Shown here: positions 38,255-47,964 of the stretch, in pieces | How the letters are laid out: each line of letters starts with the position of its first letter | Numbering within the stretch: the stretch's first letter is position 1 | NCBI RefSeq assembly: GCF_001713355.1 | Contig: NZ_CP016448.1 | Coordinates: 496,001 to 560,000, forward strand | Direction of reading: 5' to 3' | Length of the DNA: 64,000 nt | Origin: Methyloversatilis sp. RAC08 | GTDB taxonomy: Bacteria > Pseudomonadota > Gammaproteobacteria > Burkholderiales > Rhodocyclaceae | Translations under genes and position numbers: made by a program | Notes under the pieces: generated by a model | What the model saw: only the letters and a program-made list of their open reading frames with translations | The model's database searches: none | What the model was told of the DNA's origin: nothing

Positions 38255-40239
38255 AGTGGCGTCGCACGACCCCGCCCAAGGTGGTGGTCGAACCCCTCGA
38301 TCAGTCACGCGTCGCCTGGCTGATGGCGGTCGCCGCCTGCGCACTGGTGCCGCACGGCTCGCACCTGCCGGGCTGGCTGATCGCGGTCGCTGCCCTGCTG
38401 TTCACCTGGCGGCTGGCGCAGTGGAAGCTCGGCTGGCCGGGCGCCAGCGGCCTGGTCAAGCTGCTGGTAGTGGTCGCCTGCTGCGCCGGCGTGTCACTCA
38501 CGTTCGGCCGCCTGTTCGGTCGCGAACCCGGCGTGGCGCTGCTGACGCTGATGCTGGTGCTCAAGCTGCACGAACTGCGCAGCACGCGCGACGGCCACAC
38601 TGTCGTGCTGCTCGGCTATTTCATGCTGCTGACCGCCTTCCTGTATTCGCAGACACCGGCCATGGCAGCCGCGCTCGGCGTGTCGATGACTGTCATCACC
38701 GCGGCGCTGATCGCACTGACCGGCCCGCCTGCCGCGCCACGCGCATTGCTGCGCCACGCCGTATGGCTGCTGGCGCAGGCGCTGCCCTTCATGCTGGTGC
38801 TGTTCGTGCTGTTCCCGCGCGTGCCGGGCCCGCTGTGGGGTCTGCCACTCGACGCGTACAGCGGAACGTCCGGCCTGTCCGACTCCATGGCGCCCGGCTC
38901 GATTTCACAGCTGAGCCTGTCCGGCGCCATCGCTTTTCGCGTGCGCTTCGAAGGCGATGCGCCGCCGGCACGCGATCTTTACTGGCGCGGCCCGGTGCTG
39001 AGCGCCTTCGACGGGCGCACCTGGCGGCAGGGCAGTAGCGCGCAGCGCATCGGCGACGGGGTACCGCATCCGGTACCCGGGCGTCCGCTGGGCTATGAAG
39101 TCACGCTGGAGCCACACAACCGGAACTGGCTGTTCGCACTCGAAACCGTCACCACCCTGCCGGCCGGAGTGCGGGTGAGCGACGATTGGCAGGTGCTCGG
39201 TCGCGACGGGGTGCGCACCCGGCGGCGCGACCGCTTCGAATCGGTGCTCGGCGCGCGGCCGGGCATCGAGGAATGGAGCGGTCATCTCGACGCGGCCCGC
39301 CAGTTGCCGCGCGACGGCAACCCGCGCGCGCGGCAACTGGCGCAGACGCTGCGCGCCGCCTCGCCGGCCGACACGGTGGAGGCCGGCCTGCGGCTGTTCC
39401 GGCGCGAAGCCTTCGTCTATACGCTGACGCCGCCGCTGCTCGGCGAGGACGGCATCGATGCCTTCCTGTTCGACACCCGGCGCGGTTTCTGCGAACACTA
39501 CGCCGGTGCCTTCGTGTTCCTGATGCGCGCTGCCGGGCTGCCGGCGCGCGTGGTGACCGGCTATCAAGGCGGCGAGCGCAATGAGGTCGACGACTATGTC
39601 GTGGTGCGCCAGTCCGATGCCCACGCATGGGCCGAAGTATGGCTCAAGGGCGAAGGCTGGCGCCGCGTCGATCCGACCGCGGCCATCCTGCCGTCGCGCG
39701 TCGAACGCGGTCTGGCCGACCTGCCGGCCGGAGAACCGGTGCCCTTCGTCGCGCGCGTCGACCTCGGCTGGTTGCGCTCGCTGCGCCACCAGTGGGAGGC
39801 CGCCAACAATGCATGGAACCAGTGGGTGCTGTCGTATGACCAGCAGAAGCAGCGCGAGCTGCTGAGCCGGCTCGGCATGGCGCAGCCTGACTGGCGGCTG
39901 ATGACGATATGGCTCGCGTCGCTGTGCGCGCTGTTTGCCCTGGCGCTCACACTGTGGGCGATGCGGCGCAGTGTGTCGGCCGATGCGCTGGCGCGCGCCT
40001 GGAACGCGGTCGACCGTGCATTGCGTCCGGCCGGCCTGGGCCGCGACACGTGGGAAGGGCCGCTCGACTACGCGGCACGCGTCGGCCGGCTGCGACCCGA
40101 TCTGGCACCCACGCTCGCCCAAGCGTGTAGACTTTATGCCGATGCCCGCTACGGCGCGGCCCCGCCCGCCGCTGCGGCCCGCGAACTCAAGGCCTGCGCC
40201 AGCGCGCTGCGCCGCCAATGCACACCGCCCCGCCGATGA
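38251..40239 (+). CDS. tgpA: TgpA-like membrane transglutaminase/protease homologue, 662 aa
   Basis: Homologue of the essential Pseudomonas TgpA. An N-terminal bundle of about six membrane helices (1-200, DUF3488) is followed by a periplasmic transglutaminase-like domain with the triad C414 (RRGFCEHYAGAF), H458 (DAHAWAEVW) and D474 (RRVDPTAA). One further helix (about 552-572) leads to a cytoplasmic DUF4129 tail ending in a basic stretch. Overlaps with DUF58 (4 nt) and mltB (ATGA) place it in a tight operon, which suggests periplasmic peptide or peptidoglycan processing. Confidence 0.93.
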   Translation: MKWRRTTPPKVVVEPLDQSRVAWLMAVAACALVPHGSHLPGWLIAVAALLFTWRLAQWKLGWPGASGLVKLLVVVACCAGVSLTFGRLFGREPGVALLTLMLVLKLHELRSTRDGHTVVLLGYFMLLTAFLYSQTPAMAAALGVSMTVITAALIALTGPPAAPRALLRHAVWLLAQALPFMLVLFVLFPRVPGPLWGLPLDAYSGTSGLSDSMAPGSISQLSLSGAIAFRVRFEGDAPPARDLYWRGPVLSAFDGRTWRQGSSAQRIGDGVPHPVPGRPLGYEVTLEPHNRNWLFALETVTTLPAGVRVSDDWQVLGRDGVRTRRRDRFESVLGARPGIEEWSGHLDAARQLPRDGNPRARQLAQTLRAASPADTVEAGLRLFRREAFVYTLTPPLLGEDGIDAFLFDTRRGFCEHYAGAFVFLMRAAGLPARVVTGYQGGERNEVDDYVVVRQSDAHAWAEVWLKGEGWRRVDPTAAILPSRVERGLADLPAGEPVPFVARVDLGWLRSLRHQWEAANNAWNQWVLSYDQQKQRELLSRLGMAQPDWRLMTIWLASLCALFALALTLWAMRRSVSADALARAWNAVDRALRPAGLGRDTWEGPLDYAARVGRLRPDLAPTLAQACRLYADARYGAAPPAAAARELKACASALRRQCTPPRR

Positions 40240-41258
40240 CTTCACGTTTCATTCCAGACGCCTTCTCACGCCGCCATTTCGTCCTTGGCAGCGCCGCACT
40301 GATTGCCGCCGGCCGTTTGCCGGCGCAGGCACCGGTCACGGCCGGCTTTGCCGGCCGTGACGACGTGCGCACCTTCTGCGCCGAACTGGCCGGCGCCCAT
40401 GGCTTCGACGAAGGCTGGCTGCTGACCCAGTTCGCGCCGGTGCAGCCACAACCGAAGGTGATCGAACTGATCCGCCCGCCGACGAAGCCGGGCGTGCGCT
40501 CCTGGCAGCGCTATCGCGGTCGCTTTGTCGAACCGCTGCGCATCCGCGAAGGGCGTGCCTTCATGGACGAATACGCCGCAACGCTGGCACGTGCGGAACA
40601 GCAGTACGGTGTGCCGCCGCACGTGGTCACCGCCATCATCGGGGTCGAAACGATCTATGGCCGCCATACCGGCAACTTCCCGGTCATCGGCGCACTGGCC
40701 ACGCTGGCCTTCGACTATCCGCCGCGCGCCGAACTGTTCCGGCGCGAACTGGGCGAACTGTTCCTGCTGGCGCGCGACCAGCAGCGCGACGTGGCCAGCT
40801 ATCGCGGCTCCTACGCCGGCGCACTCGGCTACCCGCAGTTCCTGCCCAGCAGCTGGCGACGTTATGCGGTCGATTTCGACAACGACGGCCGGGTCGACCT
40901 GATCGACAGCCCGATCGACGCCATCGGCAGCGTCGCCGCCTACCTGAAGGAACATGGCTGGGAGCCGGGCGAACCGGTGGTGCAGCGCATCCTGGTCGAT
41001 AGCAGCACGGTTGCGCCGCTGATCGAATCGGGCATCGAGCCGGTAATCGACACCGACCGCCTGCTGGCCAGCGGCATCCGACCGCTCGGCCGCGAACTGA
41101 TTGCCAAGCCGGCGGCCGTGGTCGATCTGATCACGCCGGATGCGCCGACCGAATACTGGCTGGGCTTCAGGAATTTCTACGTCATCACCCGCTACAACAA
41201 GTCGAGCTTCTACGCGATGGCCGTGCATCAGCTGAGCGAGGCACTCACGCGTGGCTGA
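40236..41258 (+). CDS. mltB: Lytic murein transglycosylase B family, 340 aa
   Basis: Cleaves the glycan strands of peptidoglycan to 1,6-anhydro ends (GH103/SLT2 family). Catalytic Glu is E138 in IIGVETIYGR; other family segments are NFPVIGALATLAFDYPPRAE, YAGALGYPQFLPSSWRRYAV and DLIDSPIDAIGSVAAYL. ATG 40236 was chosen because it overlaps the tgpA stop (ATGA); 40218 is an alternative. The N-terminus has SRRHFVLGSAALIAAG, a twin-arginine-like export signal rather than the lipobox of E. coli MltB. Fourth gene of the MoxR-DUF58-TgpA unit, which ties that unit to cell-wall turnover. Confidence 0.93.
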   Translation: MTSRFIPDAFSRRHFVLGSAALIAAGRLPAQAPVTAGFAGRDDVRTFCAELAGAHGFDEGWLLTQFAPVQPQPKVIELIRPPTKPGVRSWQRYRGRFVEPLRIREGRAFMDEYAATLARAEQQYGVPPHVVTAIIGVETIYGRHTGNFPVIGALATLAFDYPPRAELFRRELGELFLLARDQQRDVASYRGSYAGALGYPQFLPSSWRRYAVDFDNDGRVDLIDSPIDAIGSVAAYLKEHGWEPGEPVVQRILVDSSTVAPLIESGIEPVIDTDRLLASGIRPLGRELIAKPAAVVDLITPDAPTEYWLGFRNFYVITRYNKSSFYAMAVHQLSEALTRG

Positions 41259-41308
41259 ACCGTGCACATGACATTGCAGCCAGCCCCCACCCGAACCGGA
41301 ACCTGACC

Positions 41309-41695
41309 ATGACCCGCCTTCTGCTCGCCGCCGCGCTGGGCGCCGTGCTCTGTTCGCACGCCAGCGCCGACGACGCCTCGCTGACCGGCCGCTGGACGGG
41401 TGACTACAAGACCGACGAAGGCATCGACCGCGAAGCGGAATTCGTCGTGACCGAAGGTGGTGCGACCTGGACCGGCAAGCCCAAGGGCAGCGCCGGCCGG
41501 CAGAACCCCTGCTTCAACCGCGCCTTTCCGGTGCTGATCGAGGGCGATGCGGCGGGTGCGTTGTCGCTGTGGGTCAAGGCGAGCCAGGCCTTGCCGCTGT
41601 GCAAGGACCTGCGGCTGCAGCTCACCCGGGTGTCGCCGACCCGGCTCGAAGGCCGGTTCAAGTCAGGTGCGCCGGTCTGGCTGGACAGACGCTGA
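41309..41695 (+). CDS. Small secreted protein of unknown function, 128 aa
   Basis: Not assigned to a named family. A clear signal peptide (1-20, LLLAAALGAVLCSHASA/DD) precedes a mature part of about 108 residues predicted to be mostly beta (SLTGRWTGDYKTDEG, EAEFVVTEGGATWTGKPKGS). Two cysteines (PCFNRAF and LPLCKDL) could form a disulfide. The TGRWTGDYK start resembles small lipocalin-like secreted proteins, but this is only a look-alike. It is 50 nt after mltB on the same strand and may be the tail of that operon. Confidence 0.75.
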   Translation: MTRLLLAAALGAVLCSHASADDASLTGRWTGDYKTDEGIDREAEFVVTEGGATWTGKPKGSAGRQNPCFNRAFPVLIEGDAAGALSLWVKASQALPLCKDLRLQLTRVSPTRLEGRFKSGAPVWLDRR

Positions 41696-41795
41696 CACCA
41701 CCCGGGGATCACTGCATTCGATACAGCGGGTGGGCGCGGACGACGCGGCTTGACCCGCGCATCGAATGAAACCATTATTCACCCCATGCAACAAA

Positions 41796-41842
41796 GCGCC
41801 GGGACGACCCGGTCGCCTTCATTCTTCCGGGGACGGCCCCGG
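41796..41842 (+). promoter_or_regulatory. Guanidine-II (mini-ykkC) riboswitch
   Basis: Two adjacent GC-rich hairpins carry the diagnostic ACGR tetraloops. The first has stem CCGGG/CCCGG (41799-41803/41808-41812) with loop ACGA, extended by GCG/CGC. The second has stem CCGGGG/CCCCGG (41827-41832/41837-41842) with loop ACGG. They are followed by GGAG at 41849-41852 and the gdx start at 41861. In this riboswitch class guanidinium binds and dimerises the ACGR loops, freeing the ribosome site. The downstream gene is the expected target. Confidence 0.93.
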
Positions 41843-41860
41843 ATGTCCGGAGCAGTCATC

Positions 41861-42178
41861 ATGTCGTGGGTCATCCTGTTCATCGCAGGTCTGTTCGAGG
41901 TCGCCTGGGCGATCGGTCTGAAATACACCGACGGTTTCAGCAAGCTGTGGCCATCGGTCGGCACGGCGGCTGCCATGCTGATCAGCGTGGTACTGCTCGG
42001 GCTGGCCATGCGCACGCTGCCGGTCGGCACCGCCTATGCGGTGTGGACCGGCATCGGCGCAGTCGGCACCGTCATCCTGGGCATCGTGCTGTTCGGTGAT
42101 CCGGCCAATGCAGCGCGTCTGGCCTGCGTCGCACTCATCGTCGCCGGCATTCTGGGGCTCAAGCTCACGTCGGCCTGA
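41861..42178 (+). CDS. gdx: Guanidinium exporter Gdx (SugE), small multidrug resistance family, 105 aa
   Basis: Four-helix SMR transporter that exports guanidinium in exchange for protons as an antiparallel dimer. It starts [20 protein letters not shown] with the membrane-embedded glutamate E13 of the family. [12 protein letters not shown] and [20 protein letters not shown] follow, and the length (105 aa) equals E. coli SugE. The start at 41861 is set by GGAG eight nucleotides upstream and by the riboswitch, which occupies the 5' extension that a longer reading frame (from 41750) would translate. Control by a guanidine-II riboswitch supports guanidinium rather than general drug export. Confidence 0.96.
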   Translation: MSWVILFIAGLFEVAWAIGLKYTDGFSKLWPSVGTAAAMLISVVLLGLAMRTLPVGTAYAVWTGIGAVGTVILGIVLFGDPANAARLACVALIVAGILGLKLTSA

Positions 42179-42195
42179 CTGCGGCGCGGGAGCGG

Positions 42196-42247
42196 GCTGT
42201 GGGAGCAGGCTGTGGGAGCAGGCTGTGGGAGCAGGCTGTGGGAGCAG
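42196..42247. repeat. Tandem array, 4 copies of a 13-bp unit at a REP edge
   Basis: GCTGTGGGAGCAG occurs four times without spacer and leads into a partial fifth copy that becomes the left REP arm at 42251. It is the third distinct expansion of the TGTGGGAG half-site in the window. Confidence 0.95.
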
Positions 42248-42250
42248 GCT

Positions 42251-42331
42251 GTGGGAGCGGCGGCCTCGCCGCGATACGCACGCTGATCATCGACCATCGC
42301 TGCTCGATCGCGGCGAGGCCGCCGCTCCCAC
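42251..42331. repeat. REP-type inverted pair with perfect 25-bp arms between gdx and lysS
   Basis: Arms 42251-42275 and 42307-42331 are perfect reverse complements around a 31-nt spacer and are identical to the arms at 24807/24885. The rest of the 321-bp gdx-lysS gap (42332-42499) holds no gene and must contain the lysS promoter, which I could not define. Confidence 0.93.
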
Positions 42332-42499
42332 AGGTCGTCGCTATCACCAGCAGCCATTCCCACAGGGACACTGCTCCTGATCAGGCGACCCGGGCCGTCC
42401 GCTGAAGACCGCACTTGTGCCGGCCACCTGCAATCGGCGAAAATCCGCGGTTTTGGCTTGCGCGCGAATGCGTGCAGGCTTCATCCATCCGAGCCCGCC

Positions 42500-43999
42500 A
42501 TGACCGATTCCGCTGCACTGCCGCCCGACGAAGAAAACCACATCATCGCGGAGCGGCGCGAAAAACTGCGCCAGTGGCGCGAAGGCGGCGCGGCCTATCC
42601 GAACGATTTCAGCCGCACCCACTACGCGGGCGAGCTCACCGCGCAGCACGCCTCGACCAGCGGCGAAGCGCTCGAAGCGGCGCCGGAACACGTGCAGCTG
42701 GCCGGCCGCATGATGCTCAAGCGGGTCATGGGCAAGGCCAGTTTCGCGACCTTGCAGGACATGTCGGGTCGCATCCAGCTGTACATCACGAATGACGGCG
42801 TCGGCGAAGAGGTGCATGGCGCGTTCAAGCACTGGGATCTGGGCGACATCGTCGGCTGTTCCGGCGTACTGTTCCGCACCCGCACGGGTGAGCTGACGAT
42901 CAAGTGCGACAGCGTGCGCCTGCTGTCGAAGGCGCTGCGCCCGCTGCCGGAGAAATTCCACGGGCTGGCCGATCAGGAAACCAAGTACCGCTTCCGCTAT
43001 CTCGACCTGATCACCAACGACGCGTCGCGCAACACCTTCATAGCGCGCAGCCGCCTGATGAGTTCGCTGCGCGCCGAAATGACGCGCCAGGGTTTTCTCG
43101 AAGTCGAAACGCCGATGATGCATCCGATCCCCGGCGGCGCGGCGGCCAAGCCGTTCAAGACCCACCACAACGCGCTCGACATGGAGCTGTTCCTGCGCAT
43201 CGCGCCCGAGCTGTACCTGAAGCGCCTGGTGGTCGGCGGTTTCGAGAAGGTGTTCGAGGTGAACCGCAACTTCCGCAACGAAGGCATCAGCCCGCGCCAC
43301 AACCCCGAATTCACGATGATGGAGTTCTATCAGGCCTATGCCGATTACCGGCATCTGATGGATTTCACCGAATACCTGCTGCGCCATTGCGCCGAACAGG
43401 CGCTGGGTACAACGAAGTTCATGTACCAGGGCCGCGAACTCGATCTCGGCCAGCCCTTCCACCGCTTGACCATCGTGCAGGCGATCCAGAAGTACAACCC
43501 GCAGTATTCCGACGCCGATCTGGCCGACGAAGCCTTCGTGAAGAAGGCGATCAACACGCACGGCGAATCGGTCAAGCCGGGCGGCCTCGGTTCGCTGCAA
43601 CTGCAGCTGTTCGAAGCCTGCGCCGAGGCGCAGCTGTGGGAGCCGACCTACATCATCGATTACCCGGCCGAAGTGAGCCCGCTGGCGCGCCGCTCAGATA
43701 CCCAGCCTGACATCACCGAGCGCTTCGAACTGTTCATCGTCGGCCGCGAAATCGCCAACGGTTTTTCCGAGCTGAACGACCCGGAAGACCAGGCGGCGCG
43801 CTTTCTCGACCAGGCGAAAGCCAAGGACGCCGGTGACGAGGAGGCGATGTTTTTCGACGCCGACTACATCCGCGCACTCGAGCACGGCCTGCCGCCGACC
43901 GGTGGCTGCGGCATCGGCATCGATCGTCTGGTCATGCTGCTGACCGATTCATCCAATATCCGCGATGTCATCCTGTTCCCGCAGATGCGCAGGGAATAG
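42500..43999 (+). CDS. lysS: Lysyl-tRNA synthetase, class II, 499 aa
   Basis: Charges tRNA-Lys. An N-terminal OB-fold anticodon-binding domain (about 65-150, [20 protein letters not shown]) is followed by the class II catalytic domain. Motif 2 lies in [20 protein letters not shown] and motif 3 in [12 protein letters not shown] near the C-terminus (ending FPQMRRE). Length is standard (about 500). The ATG at 42500 was chosen over 42458 because the protein then starts with the usual short charged leader before [21 protein letters not shown] elements flank the gene on both sides. Confidence 0.97.
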   Translation: MTDSAALPPDEENHIIAERREKLRQWREGGAAYPNDFSRTHYAGELTAQHASTSGEALEAAPEHVQLAGRMMLKRVMGKASFATLQDMSGRIQLYITNDGVGEEVHGAFKHWDLGDIVGCSGVLFRTRTGELTIKCDSVRLLSKALRPLPEKFHGLADQETKYRFRYLDLITNDASRNTFIARSRLMSSLRAEMTRQGFLEVETPMMHPIPGGAAAKPFKTHHNALDMELFLRIAPELYLKRLVVGGFEKVFEVNRNFRNEGISPRHNPEFTMMEFYQAYADYRHLMDFTEYLLRHCAEQALGTTKFMYQGRELDLGQPFHRLTIVQAIQKYNPQYSDADLADEAFVKKAINTHGESVKPGGLGSLQLQLFEACAEAQLWEPTYIIDYPAEVSPLARRSDTQPDITERFELFIVGREIANGFSELNDPEDQAARFLDQAKAKDAGDEEAMFFDADYIRALEHGLPPTGGCGIGIDRLVMLLTDSSNIRDVILFPQMRRE

Positions 44000-44044
44000 C
44001 TGCATGGGCTGCGGCGGTATGCGGACCCTGTGGGAGTGACCCTT

Positions 44045-44270
44045 GTGGGAGCGGCGGCCTCGCCGCGATCAGTGCAGCGATGTTCGAATTGCAGCGTGCG
44101 GATCGCAGCGAGGGCGGAGCGGGGGTTTCGGCGAGCACTGCTCGCCGCCCGCGGAGCCGGCTGGCCATGCAAGGCCAGCCGTGGAACGGAGCGGGGGTTT
44201 CGGCGAGCACTGCTCGCCGCCCGCGGAGCCGGCTGGCCATGCAGGGCCAGCAGTGGATCGCAGCTCCCAC
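44045..44270. repeat. Composite REP element with a duplicated 72-bp module, lysS-mnmC gap
   Basis: The left REP arm is 44045-44069 and an imperfect right arm starts near 44101 (ATCGCAGCGAGGGCGG). Two tandem 72-bp copies of the module seen at 1-70 and 32979-33056 follow, starting at 44115 and 44187. They differ by a few bases (for example CCATGCAAGG against CCATGCAGGG). The element ends GCTCCCAC at 44263-44270. It fills most of the 346-bp gap; 44271-44345 has no other feature. Confidence 0.92.
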
Positions 44271-44345
44271 AGGCCGCCACCGGAACTCCGGCGCATCTGC
44301 ATTCATCACATGTGCCGCTGCCGCATTCGGCAAAAAAGGTCCTGA

Positions 44346-46217
44346 ATGTCCCGCCCGCTTGAACCGCTGCAGCCCGCCACGCTGACCTTCGACGATGAAG
44401 GCACGCCGCGCTCGTCGCTGTTCGACGACCGCTATCACTCCTGCGAAGGGCCGCTGGCCCAGGCACAGTTCGTGTTCCTGGGCGGCAACGGTCTTCCGGA
44501 GCGCTGGGCAGGACGCGAACGCTTCGTCGTGCTGGAGACGGGATTCGGCCTCGGGCTCAATTTTCTCGCCACCTGGCGCGCCTGGCGCGACGACCCGTCA
44601 CGCTGCACCCGGCTGCACTTCGTATCGATCGAGAAGCATCCGGTCGCCCAGTACGATCTCGCGACCTACTACCAGCGCGCGCTGCCGCAGGACATGAGCG
44701 ACATGGCGCAGCGCCTGGTCGAACGCTGGCCGCTGGCGGTGGCAGGCGTGCATCGCATCGAGTTCGACGGCGGACGCGTCGTGCTGACGCTGGCTTTCGG
44801 CGAGGCCGACGCACTGCTGCCGCAACTTGCGCTGCGTGCCAACGCCCTGTATCTCGACGGTTTTTCGCCGGCGCGCAACCCGGACATGTGGTCCGAGCGC
44901 ATCTGTCGGCACCTGAAGCGTTTGAGCGCGGACGACGTGACGCTGGCGACCTGGACCGTATCGGCGGCGCTGCGGCGGGCGCTGGCCGAGCACAGTTTCG
45001 TCACCGAAAAGCGGCTCGGACTGAAGCCCAAGCGGGACATGCTGACCGGCGCGCTGCATCCGCAGGCGCAGGCGGCCGCGCTGCGCCACCGACCGCAAGC
45101 CGGCACGCCCCGGCGCGTGGCGGTGATCGGCGCCGGGCTGGCCGGCTGCGCGCTGGCCGAGCGGCTGGCAGCGCGCGGCATCGAAGTGGTGCTGATCGAG
45201 CGCCACGCCGAACCGGCGCAGGAGGCCTCGGGCAATTCGGCCGGCGTGCTGCGACCCATGGTGGCGCGCGACGACAGCTTCGCCGCGCGCTTTTCGCGTG
45301 CCGCCTTCCTGCATGCGTCCAACCATCTGCGGCGGCTCGACGGCGAGGGGCGCCCGCTGAAATGGGGCCCGACCGGCGTCATGCAGATCGCGCAGGATGC
45401 CGAACAGGAACAGATGCAGCACGCGCTGTGGGCGTCGCACGCCCTTCCGGATGCGCTCGTCCGTCACCTGTCCGACTGGGAAATGACGCGGCGCGTCGGC
45501 TACACGGTTCCGCGCGGCGGCTGGTGGTTTCCGCGCGGCGCGTGGGTCAATCCGCCCAGCCTGTGCGAAGCCAATCTGGAACGCGCCGGCGACGCGCTGA
45601 CCCGGCTGTTTTCGAGCGAGGCCATCGGTCTTGCACACGACGGTGCCACCTGGCAGGTCAGCGCCGGCGATCGCACGCTGGTCAGCGCCGACGCGGTGGT
45701 GCTGGCCAATGCGTCGGACGCGGCTGCGCTGTCGCCGCTGGCGCTGCCGCTGATCCGCATCCGCGGCCAGGTCACCCGCCTGCCGCGCGCGCTGCTGCCG
45801 CAGCTGCATGTCACGTTGTGCTGCGACGGTTATCTGTGCCCGACACCGGATGGCGACCTGAACCTGGGCGCCAGCTTCGACGTCGGCGACGAAGACGTCA
45901 GCGTGCGCGGCGACAGCCATGCCGGCAATCTGGCACGGCTAGAGCGGCTGCTGCCGGACACGGTGCTGATGCCCGACGTGCGCAAGCTCACCGGTCGGGT
46001 CGCTTTCCGCACCGCCACGCCCGACCGCATGCCGCTGATCGGCGCCCTGCCCGGCCAGCCCGGTCTGTACGCCTTCACCGGGCTGGGTTCGCGCGGACTG
46101 GTGTGGTCGCCACTGGGCGCCGAAGTTCTCACGGCTCGACTGTGCGGCGACCCGATGCCTGTCGAGAATGAACTCGCATCCGCAATCGCACCCGCACGGT
46201 TCTTCGCTCCGGGGTGA
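44346..46217 (+). CDS. mnmC: Bifunctional tRNA modification enzyme MnmC, 623 aa
   Basis: Completes the mnm5s2U34 modification of tRNA wobble uridines: the FAD domain removes carboxymethyl from cmnm5U and the methyltransferase domain methylates nm5U. The N-terminal SAM methyltransferase (about 1-240) has [15 protein letters not shown] and the catalytic-type [13 protein letters not shown] near 176-188. The C-terminal FAD oxidoreductase (about 258-610) has [20 protein letters not shown] and the distal [16 protein letters not shown]. Length is close to other fused MnmC proteins (about 650). It stands alone between a REP cluster and the chemoreceptor gene. Confidence 0.96.
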   Translation: MSRPLEPLQPATLTFDDEGTPRSSLFDDRYHSCEGPLAQAQFVFLGGNGLPERWAGRERFVVLETGFGLGLNFLATWRAWRDDPSRCTRLHFVSIEKHPVAQYDLATYYQRALPQDMSDMAQRLVERWPLAVAGVHRIEFDGGRVVLTLAFGEADALLPQLALRANALYLDGFSPARNPDMWSERICRHLKRLSADDVTLATWTVSAALRRALAEHSFVTEKRLGLKPKRDMLTGALHPQAQAAALRHRPQAGTPRRVAVIGAGLAGCALAERLAARGIEVVLIERHAEPAQEASGNSAGVLRPMVARDDSFAARFSRAAFLHASNHLRRLDGEGRPLKWGPTGVMQIAQDAEQEQMQHALWASHALPDALVRHLSDWEMTRRVGYTVPRGGWWFPRGAWVNPPSLCEANLERAGDALTRLFSSEAIGLAHDGATWQVSAGDRTLVSADAVVLANASDAAALSPLALPLIRIRGQVTRLPRALLPQLHVTLCCDGYLCPTPDGDLNLGASFDVGDEDVSVRGDSHAGNLARLERLLPDTVLMPDVRKLTGRVAFRTATPDRMPLIGALPGQPGLYAFTGLGSRGLVWSPLGAEVLTARLCGDPMPVENELASAIAPARFFAPG

Positions 46218-46374
46218 TCTGGATCAACCTTTCATGTGGGCCGGAAAGGTTTTCTGCAGATTGCTTCGTGCGAGCCGTAATTCACACAGCGGCAAAAAAT
46301 GTGCGGAGCAACGACACGGAGAGTCAGCATCCGGGGTTCCGGCACAGCCGAGGTTCACACTAAGGAGAGAAGTC

Positions 46375-47964
46375 GTGAAGATAAATATGCCGGTCAGTCA
46401 GAAAGAAGTTTTCCTTGAACCCGGAAAGCCGATCGTCACCAAGACCGATCTGAAGGGCCGCATCACCTACGCCAATGAATCATTTGTCGCCATCAGCGGC
46501 TTCACCCGGGAAGAGCTGATCGGCGAGAGCCACAATGTGGTGCGTCATCCTGACATGCCGCCGGAAGCGTTCGAGGATATGTGGGCCACGGTCAAGGCCG
46601 GCCAGCCATGGCGCGGCCTGGTGAAGAACCGCGCAAGGAATGGCGATCACTACTGGGTCGAGGCTTTCGTCACGCCGATGACGCTGGACGGCCGTACCGT
46701 CGGCTACCAGTCGGTGCGCAACATTCCGAAGCGCGAAGAGGTGGCCAGCGCGGAAGCGCTGTACCGCGCGGTGCGCGAAAAGAGCGCGAAATTCCCGACC
46801 ACCCCCCGTCACAAGGAAAAGCTCGGTCTCGCCGCCCGCATCTGGCTCAGCGCCGGCATCAGCAGTCTGCTGGCTATCGGTGGCGCTGCACTGGGCGGCC
46901 TGTGGGGCATGCTGATGGCGGCGCTTGCGGCGGTGACCGCACTGGGCGGCGCGTGGTATCTGAGCAGTGGCGTCGTGTCACGGCTGAACACCTTGCAGGC
47001 GACCATCGTTGCACTCGACGAAGGCAAGCTGGCAACCCGGATCGATGCACCGAAAGGACCGTTGCGCGAACTGTTCGTCGGCATGGAAGTGATGCGCATC
47101 CATCTGCGCGCGATGTTCGCCGACGTGCTGATCAGCGCACGCGAGGTCGATGAACGGTCGCAGGAACTCGACAACGCGATGCGCGCACTCGTCACCTCGA
47201 CCGGCGCCCAGGGCGAAAACGTCATGCAGGTCGCCGCGGCGATGGAAGAAATGAGCGTGTCGATCAACGAGGTGTCGAGCAATACCGACCGCAGCCTCGA
47301 AGCCGTGCGGCGTACCGAAGCCAGCGCCCACGACGCCATGCAGACGATGGAGGCGGGCATTGCCAGCAGCCATCGCGTCGTCGGCGTGGTGACCCAGTCG
47401 CAGACGCGCATTTCCGAAGTGAATGCCTCGGTCGAGAAGATCAGCGCCGTGTCGCAGGTGATCAACGACATTGCCGAACAGACCAATCTGCTGGCGCTCA
47501 ATGCCGCGATCGAGGCGGCACGCGCCGGCGAACAGGGCCGCGGCTTTGCGGTGGTCGCCGACGAGGTGCGCAAACTGGCTGAACGCACGCGTACCAGCAC
47601 CAAGGACATCGCACTGGCCGTGACCGACATCATCCAGCTGGCCAGTTCCGCCGTCGACACCATGAGCGCGACGGCCGGTGAGGTCGCCCGCTCGACCGGC
47701 GACATCGAAGCCAGCAGCACCGGCCTGCAGGCCATCTGGGACGCCAGCCGCGAAGCGGCCAATTACTCGGAAGAAATCACGCAGATGCTGCGCCAGCAGT
47801 CGCTCGCGTCGCACGAGGTGGCATCCAGCATGGAGCGCATTTCGGGTTCTGTCGAACAGACCACCGCCAGCGTGCAGTCGGTCGGCGATGCCGCAAGCAG
47901 GCTGCATTTGACGTCGAAGGAATTGCGCGAACTGGTGAAACACCTGGAACAGGCGCTGCACTGA
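46375..47964 (+). CDS. PAS-domain methyl-accepting chemotaxis protein (Aer-like), 529 aa
   Basis: Chemoreceptor with a cytoplasmic PAS sensor. The PAS domain (about 20-125) contains [40 protein letters not shown] and [18 protein letters not shown], an Aer-type pattern with possible FAD binding. Two close membrane helices (about 160-205) and a HAMP-like linker follow. The MCP signalling domain has the conserved hairpin tip [20 protein letters not shown] near 370. The start is GTG at 46375 because AAGGAG ends 7 nt before it; ATG 46387 is an alternative. Aer-type receptors steer cells by redox or energy state. It converges on a second, soluble chemoreceptor gene. Confidence 0.92.
   Translation: MKINMPVSQKEVFLEPGKPIVTKTDLKGRITYANESFVAISGFTREELIGESHNVVRHPDMPPEAFEDMWATVKAGQPWRGLVKNRARNGDHYWVEAFVTPMTLDGRTVGYQSVRNIPKREEVASAEALYRAVREKSAKFPTTPRHKEKLGLAARIWLSAGISSLLAIGGAALGGLWGMLMAALAAVTALGGAWYLSSGVVSRLNTLQATIVALDEGKLATRIDAPKGPLRELFVGMEVMRIHLRAMFADVLISAREVDERSQELDNAMRALVTSTGAQGENVMQVAAAMEEMSVSINEVSSNTDRSLEAVRRTEASAHDAMQTMEAGIASSHRVVGVVTQSQTRISEVNASVEKISAVSQVINDIAEQTNLLALNAAIEAARAGEQGRGFAVVADEVRKLAERTRTSTKDIALAVTDIIQLASSAVDTMSATAGEVARSTGDIEASSTGLQAIWDASREAANYSEEITQMLRQQSLASHEVASSMERISGSVEQTTASVQSVGDAASRLHLTSKELRELVKHLEQALH

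Noticed and set aside
41750..41860. N-terminal extension of Gdx
   Set aside because: It would encode a hydrophilic leader absent from SMR proteins and covers the guanidine-II riboswitch; GGAG points to ATG 41861.
46218..46374. sigma28 promoter for the PAS chemoreceptor
   Set aside because: A GCCGGAAA-like -10 and a GCCGTAAT-like -10 exist, but no TAAA-type -35 stands at the required distance from either.
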